This document shows, in pieces, positions 62,001-64,000 of a DNA stretch of 64,000 nt. The number at the start of each line of letters is the position of its first letter. Position 1 is the first letter of the stretch. The DNA is from Firmicutes bacterium AM55-24TS. GTDB lineage: Bacteria; Bacillota; Clostridia; UBA1381. The DNA lies in NCBI GenBank assembly GCA_003460745.1, contig QTVU01000001.1, positions 62,001 to 126,000 on the forward strand. Direction: 5' to 3'. Under the pieces are notes generated by a model. The model did not search any database, was not told the DNA's origin, and was given only the letters and a program-made list of their open reading frames with translations. Position numbers and translations under genes: made by a program.

Positions 62001-64000
62001 TATAAGTTGTTTCGATTGCAACTGTTGACTGACTGTCCTTAGCCTTTACTCTGATAGGAAGAATTGTTCGGCCCGAATCTACATATGTATAGAATTCACC
62101 TGCGGTATTCTTGCTTAAGTCAGGGTCTTCATTTGCAATATAGATTGCTTTTACAAATTCAATCTCTGTATTATCAGACTTCTTGCGAAGTACAAGTTTA
62201 TAATCCTTTGATGTAACTCCGTCTTCTGCTATTACTCTGATTGAAAGTTCAGTTGGACCATCATTCAATGACGGGTCAAGAGTAACTTCTCTGATTGCCT
62301 TATATGTTGCACCCGTTGTCATAGTTGAAGGCTGTTCTGTAGCAGGGTCGTAAATTACAACCTTTGAGCTTGTATTATTTGCTTCTGCAGTAATATTAAT
62401 GCTTAGAGCTGTACCCGTTGTTATAATATCACTTGCATTAATACCAAGATAATACTCAATATTACCGTTTTCATCAGTAATCTGCTTTACCTTACCTGTG
62501 TAGTCAGGGCTTGCAGGGTCTGTTGTAGGTGTTGAATCAACCTTATACAGACCAACATTATTTGATGCATATTTAATAATAAGTGTCGGTATATTCATTG
62601 AGCTGTTGTCTATGACAATACCGTCTGCTCTCTTAACATACAACTTAGTTGTTGTACTGCCACTCGCTTCTTCTTCAAGAAGTTCCTTCGAAAGAAGAAC
62701 CTTTGCAATACCGCCCTGTGTAGGATCGGCAGCGTTGATAGGTGTCGGAGTTACGAAGTTATTCGGTGTTCCGACTGCTACCTGCGAACGTGCATCAGCA
62801 GTTGTAACGTAAATTACAATACCGTCCTCCGAATAAGGGGCTTGGCCTTCATATGTGTTAATTGAAGTCTTATATGTTGCAGCAACCTTATTTTCTGTTA
62901 AGTCTACTGCCGTTATACCGTTTGTTTCAGGTAATTTCAAAATATTTACCTTAAACGTCTTTTCTGTTCCGTCTTCTGACTTAACATGGATATATACAGC
63001 ATTTGCCTTTGGCTGAGTTGCTTTAACATCCATTTCATCTGTATATGTTGCATCGCCATTTACATAGAATGTACTGCTTGTTGAAATCGTCAGCTTAATG
63101 CTTTCATCAGTTGTAACATTATCGCCGTCTACAATAACACCCTCTGCTACAAGTTTTTGAGTTGTGTTATCTGTTCCGTCAGTTGACGCAGGCAAAGTAT
63201 ATTCATACTCACCGTCAGCATTCTGCGAAAGTTCTTCGCCGCCATATGTTACCTTTATTGCAGTATTAGCTGACATTCTTATAATATCAAGCTGATATAC
63301 ACCCTGTGAATATGATGTATCTGCCGGAGTTACAGCAATATAAAGTGTTGTTGTATCTGCTGTAATCGAAACATTTCTCATATCGAACGGCATTCCTGAC
63401 ATAGAGTCACTCTTTGCAGTTGCTTCATCAGGACGAATTGCAACCTTTGAGCTTGTGCTTGCCGCTACGGCATTAACCTGTACATAGTTAGTATCATACT
63501 TAATCTTTGCAACATACTTACCGGTTGTCTTATCATATGTAACATTGTAATTTTCACCGATTATTATACCTGTCGGCTTGTACTCAAGCTTATCAACAGT
63601 AAGGCTTCCCAAACGAGAATCTGCCGTTTTCTTGTAAATACGTAGTGTATATTCATTAACCGCACCCAATGTTGTTGTTACCTTTAGAGCAATATCCATA
63701 TAACCCTTGTCATTGAAGTTCAAGGTTACATCTTCGGTTGTTGTATATGAATATACGTTGCCGTTCTCAATTTGAACTTGTCCGTTAGTTACTGCAGTTG
63801 TCAATGTTACAGACGCTGTCTTAGCATCGTCATCAACTGCCCATACATACATTAACTTTTCATTACCGTCTTCTTTTACAAGAGTTGAGTTAATATAGCC
63901 GCTGTTATCAACTGATACAAACGGATCACTCTCTTCATCAAGCTTGAAAATTGTAAGTATGTACGGAGCACCGTCAAGCGAATCGGCTGTCAATTTAATA
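41032..64000 (-). CDS. Giant secreted protein (at least 7,656 residues) of cadherin-like beta-sandwich repeats; 5' end outside window
   Basis: An unbroken 22.97-kb reading frame runs off the right edge. Most of it is a tandem of about 100-residue sandwich repeats of the cadherin-like type PF12733. The pattern is L..L.V.G....P.F......Y, then ending YTL.IYR or a variant; I count 58 unit ends. A GLUG/beta-helix island (about 54740-56430) interrupts the array. Near the C-terminus there are a carboxypeptidase-regulatory-like domain, a first dockerin-like half (DVSDGIIDYVDINLVNVFL, near 42050), a long Ser/Thr/Pro/Asp low-complexity stretch (about 41330-42000), and a second calcium loop DFDGDGSITTKD (near 41140). 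No SLH or sortase signal is at the C-terminus, so anchoring may depend on the dockerin-like end. The likely role is a long surface fibre or adhesin; the ligand is unknown. Confidence 0.9.
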   Translation of the reverse strand, partial: IKLTADSLDGAPYILTIFKLDEESDPFVSVDNSGYINSTLVKEDGNEKLMYVWAVDDDAKTASVTLTTAVTNGQVQIENGNVYSYTTTEDVTLNFNDKGYMDIALKVTTTLGAVNEYTLRIYKKTADSRLGSLTVDKLEYKPTGIIIGENYNVTYDKTTGKYVAKIKYDTNYVQVNAVAASTSSKVAIRPDEATAKSDSMSGMPFDMRNVSITADTTTLYIAVTPADTSYSQGVYQLDIIRMSANTAIKVTYGGEELSQNADGEYEYTLPASTDGTDNTTQKLVAEGVIVDGDNVTTDESIKLTISTSSTFYVNGDATYTDEMDVKATQPKANAVYIHVKSEDGTEKTFKVNILKLPETNGITAVDLTENKVAATYKTSINTYEGQAPYSEDGIVIYVTTADARSQVAVGTPNNFVTPTPINAADPTQGGIAKVLLSKELLEEEASGSTTTKLYVKRADGIVIDNSSMNIPTLIIKYASNNVGLYKVDSTPTTDPASPDYTGKVKQITDENGNIEYYLGINASDIITTGTALSINITAEANNTSSKVVIYDPATEQPSTMTTGATYKAIREVTLDPSLNDGPTELSIRVIAEDGVTSKDYKLVLRKKSDNTEIEFVKAIYIANEDPDLSKNTAGEFYTYVDSGRTILPIRVKAKDSQSTVAIETTYKPSAYVGSAAITYSNSNDASVNVDLTGITDDELRAGVTIPVYIKSEDGSQVMTYFVKVSSVEGNPELKSVDVVVDGVVRPAKYDADDNSKFVIKIPDTTSRVDIIATPQTSLVQYVHINGSYDSKDEATGAVTLSNVVVNSKETTATIEVKAKDGTTKRYTLVITKVAVNTDLMNVTVNGTTVSNANGTYTYLKTGISSDKTADVSITTQDANSTVKVEAITRDLTKSPYGLSYNEVGSESQNVWANDAVTLHSQPVNRYRITVTGQDGFTTKEYTLIIRDTDTNADVEYIKVGTYYAVKESSDVNGETWTVEIPDTTKFTNVTVQASDELAELTDIEKLRQNAYDNNPSNVGYVTQIVSGLDLQTGDEIRYVKVVSQDGSLQKMYKLVIKGTDEAPSVESVTVNGLDATAPTDSEPRYTYLEVLPNASEVLIGVTAASKNHFVSINNGDITAGGYAELKVSMPISVTEMEVPFRLYRTADGDPAYENVVYLKRLSDDYALTVKVDNNTVKKTNLDGSYVYYVDGTATSADVWALASNANYRVEITGKDGVSGNNNTNPTLGATVTTDLEDTINSNFTEVTITVKSDDITNTATAEYKLYIYKKSNNANIKSVTANPNDSENKDTDTTADDSVNLGGNIYNAYHVYVPKSTTSGYTVFDLAIELEDVNAAVTSIDNAPFANTNGGTAKATFTKLTADYDFDGDGTNDSFAIPVTVTSQSGGTKDYYIIATPTDMDMELTVEYDDEKIAKEEDKNEYIVYVPTTSNTATIYLTSINGNIAEVRNTTNVNNIITVDSPDRTLYRLQVSNLSALTESNPYTYEVDVAKSGSSYKKTFKLIIMPQSTDTDITVTVNGVEANWVASNGGYYDGSIETTDEIANVIVKAKNQFTKLAITEDGEPAPTLVDKGITSKAYTIALTEATDTAKIYTIYVQSQNTSQPIKTYKLHVTRRSGENDIISIKRGNVDATEEPVENSDDVKYIFFVDSMTEVPQITIETSPKSILRVGYYDSQNKWHNNGDSSASTAGDTAGWTTDNNWQDTLPANANGGKYVIEVKAENGSKKNYVLEFREKSDDTSIKSITTEKGLDGEYNVDMSMTVLYEANVPDHDILLDILLTDKYATIESIHEVALPDDSENIIDSTGDIITRKKTDEGAFRYKVVGGVPIGGKRYLRITVKPQNDKAELVKNYYLLLKGASDDLSLDNVKVNDTVNTTPISNGLKYTFSVPTTVTEADVTITANQYAKLVNVAGNALSIPYINVWSDTSYTLSSEEETTITVEVRSQLYVDDVRTPNAKKTYTVSIYKNSNNTEIGEVIVNGIAAITRKNNPTIYEIAIPSDLNGGDSRAENPATITIHTSSGIAEISMKNSETGDYDVAHGELIAKRMLDEPDVSKVNKFEFTIRSSSGSVKQTYTLYVYTDYEDTDVKSVSLNKTELTAGASTDVDISLFSVPDDRIYTAVVNRRNPVDLSIVPTGNMAKVELTGFGIDGILVSDNSHGYVFENLALNSENDTVFNFRIMSYDGKVVSDPYQVIIKYVEDSDVALKSVVFDGVTAEKADFKSNTYLVRADSTVTNGILTITAANEDAVVKLGSDKSTNGVLNVSYNVTKNVSKVDFTVTSKDGKAEQAYTLYIIRSNTGEKEVYVNGTKLTKTSGGYTYEVPYGATAADIKVVADSEVSKVQIGDSEFKVSENTETVTLDSGKTTTVKFKIYSYPYDDNSFIAETITLVRQDQSLALSNVMVQSKSERDYTKLTPDKYGNYKTAIPSTDDSASIVIATRRSDSKLGLIRVTDTGDVVLGEDQGQLSVPDIANLGTVNKFYIVVSDGTKTSRYELVIVKYSNNTSVEKVIAERGTEDEYVAKDASCGGGSTILPEDPDGSKASPYQITTAEELQAMSDHLDAYYVLMNDIDLSGTAWTPVGTTSKPFTGNLNGNGKSISNLTITATSNDTAYGLFGANKGEVYDFKLEDVNITSVAGTSYQYIGAVAGKNEQNGVISRVAVASGNIESSYAAGGVTGDNRGTIEDAYNKATITSGEYAAGIAALNHNAVKNVYNVGSISSTSSNLTDEHVASIVVLNLDNSTINNAYTVMPGQIYSKVGSNSNVYNSASVLPEKLGDIATFNDWDFANTWVIKTAQYPTFRNQSADADISNLNIPDGSQARPFEITSAAGLKSIGNDEESLTKHYVLKNNISMKYNSDYIQMDPIGSEDTPFTGSLDGNGFTISDLKITSQKSVNGQDYSALFAVNNGTVKNLRFAVATIGENGVENASVVAGINNGTIEQVAIETGGKITAKNAAGFAIENNGTIENSYITSTALVSNNASAGIVISNNAGATIGYVFANANLSSSMFDKASIAINSDGTITHTHGVMGALFVKNDTSIVTTNDNSSIAASDLYVQSIFSDWNFNDIWYMTSGSYPMLQVTNKASSVSAQSIDLFADGETTCEHIVYIRDTKNSANIYIKAQNPYSTIAIRGGSYTGVFEGVINGLINDKTIIPFTITSTSGASQEHNLVIIKEPTLATLDSVVIDGTTVARVNNTYVAEIGKSADSVNAEITPISGTVEVLDKDRNVVSYESMNGLTWINTALPANVGTTTTYTLRVTNGNALSTVEYPLILKPAEYHTGLKYVQVDPLTLIGNVLVGSGYTDVTDINENVYNYVITKDLEYINIKAETVNSTSKVSIASEYNSANVQEIERYKLDTSIKDIYIPIDVTTEENVVEHYVLHLTRKSIDDSLKTVKVTYGSNVYTPTAENRVIDEETGATADVYVVKLDTPGNVPFTNKTYVDILIEANDIYTLVNAGSPTATDPTSANSDKWTATNVLLDGEELTIYEIKSKAADLETIKVSYLYIYKKSDNANLETFTATYNDGGTETTVEAGKDINGKYQLWIPSDVTTVDLEAIASTLLAEVQIDDNTSSLHNNVYKNFTITGKNTINVMIKSSLNTTAEYKININRLNLDLEAVQAGPYGGGNLSNALWDSTRNAYVVRLDPQTDDLPSAIASVLAKDANNYIRIGHLTRPEKPTQGSMTDEQYAAALAQYEKEVAAYETAAANDYSATDASVVWDGGWRQTSNQSYKIPLIKKDGGFTVVKIQVGVANNYKAQADATIDEKIGTVKTYTFLIGQKYKNTDADIDIYIDGNLLKNPEKVGDEIIYRYGIVKDATVKVGLRIDEHAPTPYDPTVSVNSVSENGIVNRSDYNYPTDGVLTIPVNTARSVSEDTPDTNITIVSIPEAGTGYTHQYKVVIYRLSENTNVLHNSSNNSETVVNETTRYDGETSPNVVDYYKVSESTLTVDENGNKYLRVYIKTEYSKAKITLNGKIYTGITDDDTVISGSNVVNGGDIHGILIPVKDGESVKVIPYVVTSEDGRHTSNNALNVTIQSINTNADYVTVNGVEAYGPFTEGDSDLPYYNSYIPYSVYEKAVNNAEKTSVVVQAAVQSKDTTAELLWEDGDFDYHGNDAKYNIPFRVSHSYLFDDADPDIPHVVKFRIISEAGTMQEYDLRVYLADNSNRDVEYDAESDNYSVWVGPAGTINSIPPAKYDKNTGRYTVEIETGITSVDMKVIADYEYAGVDIYDPYTSSYTNNYELHQKQVQLSNLEPNQNYTLYFRIRSQDEMLSGVGDGKEYIVDLIRKSNNRKIDHVYAYPEDKTGKLFQSVVENITVNNPIIIKNITYGTSIVPIEIGADYSTARVGMTIDGVDTVSTNQTLKINIPFDSNDDDVDETTGERSRTFQVTVWSYEGDIAPAYYTLKIIRKMNNLKLKEITLDGRYAEQDRNDPYTFRIDVGADETLVNEIKATALNAGEYVEFENNGFALSSNSYLNYDVSTIPTSSSVTIDIKVGSPDLLSDGTTPDEIAITKLIITKLSPEEMRSDLKLDMFVSDIKLVDSSYVKAAKQSEDKTLVNGKYVYTYNYISYINPTANMAYVKSQTKSASSKIEFFTDFGKPAIASGMLAVDTEASMSGIDDIILKARVTAGDGRTQDYTLMIQKASSELGIDKVYVDATGGLSTETQQTTRVTGKVTGYEAGVEPNTTAISYKVEMPMNTYIAQPFVFAIDPYAVIQFYEYRDGTYVLSNNKQIQGTNVNFAGATTDAASIEDRNLYKFRFKVTSRTNNASQEYVINLINSPEGTQLKNVNIGLRKEGYKDYPIDESEVILKNASITGLTTYLASVPQGRDTAVVKLISENKFAKIYVNGVHQNSAVNTYIDDVKLNGRVTQVPVTVESPSGATQNYTIYIVQYIYNFDLNTVVNDELTERIGDPVTNEDGVIISNYERPTKLPFYLSDADMQINMADPQGHKYYVQIDDGEKILVDDTTNEQTIKSTIKLKEVNSIVQLRVYDEDGFLITINNILIKRDMLDAALGAIRVNDNDAVKTTLDSGKIIYEAYSYSEAENPTAKVDIYAVDKNAAITLTGLTVSQTYTLGAGKGGQLTANVDLKVGDNYFSIELKKSDGSPSIYYTLRIKHIPVDVYLDDLYITKKDNSNKIPFYNSSFIKTVTTYSIKTENDLHEYDVYANAHETHQKLLDYAKTQGWNPNDYETRIKITDAGSEQIDDLSKYIKQYVNSMKTDGTTSEYFRIPIYLRVPHYTKTYYIEIHDPSDENRLADLQVIGYDLDPDFDKDNYKINKPTTDDEKKQGVYTVNVESEKTNADIYAKAYHNHDGAKTMVTILDSNKKPMSNAFVTITQNVNLEYGDNVFYVKVTSETSKELEYELHIYRKPIDASVKYVMVNDMPAALQPDGTYVAYVESGTNPIVKAMASDSRATTTLKTNGAADVSSTGWVTITMPTISSVTTNVDINVSLTAGTDTISRDYVLKLISVTGDILSVYMDVDNGDFVTDTTRQYANPIAAVWNSENNRFEIGIPHNATYTPMMRVTTLSDGKTVKIGTLAEQNPDAGTTKQFTNKTYLMNNPQDITVTVKDVATDITKTYIVHVTRMSGDADLIELEPESGVVMKPTFDKDVHNYEIDVDTAVTKVTFDKITASNNATIKLMTSTSNGSKPVINHTSGNSFVFDNLTVGNNILKIEVTSEDRITTKTYTVTINRKIPDTDATLDDIRVVIGGKYYSLVPMFDRDITDYYFIVEGENINDINIEATPSSAASDVAYKIDGGSTTKGTSVTIKDGLTEKSTTEVAFNVSASGVVMKEYKITLYKNTNANINPKQNFLSSISLANHTLTMMNSSSDVDYNYYSNVTNTETEEAITVIPNTNVTGTDGNMTATLYDVANNTTETMLSGQPTPIKLDAGNNLFIVKVSDGNGNSRYYSITINRAIDKNTSALLSSLTASGQSMTPTFDKNVTSYKITVANDVDSIKINAKSENTMSAIWVRSEALDIDVDAVGTINTDIKLVEGSNKIVITVTAPNNTAKAGNRTWNNTKKVYVINIYRGSENDNADLIDIKYTAGGILTPIFDSDETNYHLTYTYEHENVDLIPVARTPDAIKDITVTSSGTSKVISSGDTFSLSPLAVGETVVTFIVRTVNGTEKTYTVSVYRNKFETPIPEITGLELKDQHFDDYAITPTFDKDEHSYYASVPSTFEKADIKVTAISNDPSDEDNLTIRVNGRVISSGTWNNIFEPIEYGDNIFTIELSNAQENKEYYTLVINRQQPDIDPKLIDLAVKQNFALSPAFDPDKTAYEINVDESTSYINLIPTANDAKITVNNLEVVSGMASENIELKKGKNQIKVVVTAIDNTKSPAELSITKRVYLVNVYRPDSDNDNALTELVLNKGTVVPAFTRDVKNYYVTVPYQVNKVTLETAALNPGSVIKVNGTEYTGAMDIDLTDGVYNSVAIKVYASADDSLPEVTYTLDIFRKNMAADVPDLSSLTVDGKDIIPDFSARELNYYTYVDASTTRVTINAKAASSSANVSGIGTFALNGNKTVRIITVRNGATMQKYSVTILRDTAINGISGTLNGDAITNSTLETITVPEGTTTIPLNITSADSDAIITVNGREIESGKDIDFAMSTQKERFDINVVSAISGINKSFVVYAESDADKPYEPFINHIMIDPTINQTGKDATFFTAFDEKVFVYSAVNDGATPYLFAKSDDPDVYIEVINETMRDYSLQEGIGSYLAQSIGESGQATFTFRATKFTESGYELINEYVVTVYNTDAPILTDLWTDNATMKTKFSPIVRNYDVEIGKDTEAFTVHTKNTYENAQVSMSIDGGAYVDGDVRTFDKLPLDTKNFTVTVKITVDEKDGIYVLNVTRLDKLIPEAFLENIELEDETAAGDGLYEMTPAFEEKDAEYSAKVNYTDNTITLTVTAKDPANDKLAVTTSDGKVTTVTSGTATEITLPSSFLDSEHSTETVTVTVENKDGKIGKYELKITRDDRANGDARLASLTTDKFDLSKVFNPEIFSYVVNISPYDEDITVTAEAKNPTDSIVFTHKGKNSAESIGSASEKFELDAGEAVDYVFVTVAETPYTYVIKIVRENTAYLSNIIVTDTVDGDGYEELNPKFDASVISYDVLVDPLATEIEFTIKTTEYNPILNMSIEGTQVASKSASELTHMFDLALNQKSFTIDFEIASQVSSTVTNGGKYRVTVTRDTAETVPELQTYITGRVHSVAQGDDTAEIRMYDSSNNLVAVDAAGNTVYQVGLNGNFEISLPDADTYHIVISRTGYLDYEITNIVSTETFVKAKYDFGMIRITPGNVTDYDVSDGIIDYVDINLVNVFLYNIIMNDYTGQIIKDSITTTEDGTKDETKDTDKKDDSSDNPEPPDNGATDNPSTPSTPDNGATDNPSTPSTPDSGTTDNPSTPSTPDSGTTDNPSTPSTPDSGTPDNPETPSETPDTPSTPSDGTNSGDSKDDSTTTDTPNKGETGDNTSSDTETGDKSDNTETPSDGNTSSDNTSNGDTSSDSKSDSTTDSATSDSKSDSTTDSATSDSKSDSTTDSVTSDSKSDSKSDSAKSSESLYSVSTAVAGVSAYTEIQYGDGTNIAGAYYEANGKKIISWINFEGGRVERADCDFDGDGSITTKDLLYAGMYFGKKTPVLDNQGPDKVKIKAY
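41343..41498 (-). repeat. 39-bp coding tandem repeat (Ser/Asp-rich)
   Basis: Copies begin at 41343, 41382, 41421 and 41460, each encoding SDSKSDSTTDSAT or a close variant. Slippage here is likely to vary between strains. Confidence 0.9.
41717..41926 (-). repeat. 42-bp coding tandem repeat (Pro/Thr-rich)
   Basis: Copies begin at 41717, 41759, 41801, 41843 and 41885, each encoding DNPSTPSTPDSGTT or a close variant. It forms an extended linker. Confidence 0.9.

Overview
The window reads as chromosome of a low-GC Gram-positive anaerobe of the Clostridia. Support comes from Firmicute-type sigma-A promoters, strong AGGAGG ribosome sites, SLH and dockerin surface proteins, a GH51 arabinofuranosidase and a YczE-type membrane protein. 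The carbohydrate and surface gene content suggests a gut or rumen fibre-associated species, but no marker here fixes genus.

Left part (1-10.3 kb): a minus-strand series comEC, holA and a secreted GH51 arabinofuranosidase that runs off the left edge. A divergent plus-strand series follows: a secreted NlpC/P60 peptidoglycan hydrolase, a secreted protein with a copper-amine-oxidase-N-like domain, and a two-gene unit of a MarR regulator and a YczE-like membrane protein. Promoters, terminators, WalR-like boxes and a MarR-like operator are readable.

Middle (10.4-13.3 kb): a tRNA-Leu(CAA) gene is the attachment site of an integrated element of about 2.9 kb. It is bounded by 56-bp direct repeats of the tRNA 3' end. 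It carries a tyrosine integrase, an Xre-type regulator with a one-base frameshift, a 70-residue unknown protein, a dense hairpin cluster next to the tRNA that looks like a structured RNA, and a GC-rich segment with a long imperfect palindrome.

Right part (13.5-64 kb): seven very large secreted proteins, all on the minus strand. In transcription order they are: a giant protein of at least 7,656 residues with at least 58 cadherin-like beta-sandwich repeats (5' end outside the window); a tight four-gene operon (1287, 733, about 1946 and 1543 residues); a 707-residue MBG/dockerin protein; and a roughly 2714-residue beta-helix/DUF5018-like protein. The 1543- and 2714-residue proteins end in three SLH domains and should be bound to the cell wall. 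The four operon proteins share a cohesin-like N-terminal module, weakest in the 1287-residue one. The 1287-, 733-, 1946- and 707-residue proteins end in dockerin-like pairs, each preceded by a module I do not recognise, which begins with a GNSP motif and contains a VDPG or TDPG motif. I infer a wall-anchored, cohesin/dockerin-like self-assembling surface structure without obvious enzymes.

Four coding regions (the GH51 gene, holA, the element's xre and the 2714-residue gene) are each broken by one missing base, three of them in short homopolymers. Because holA is essential, consensus sequencing error is the likeliest cause, but this cannot be settled from the sequence alone.
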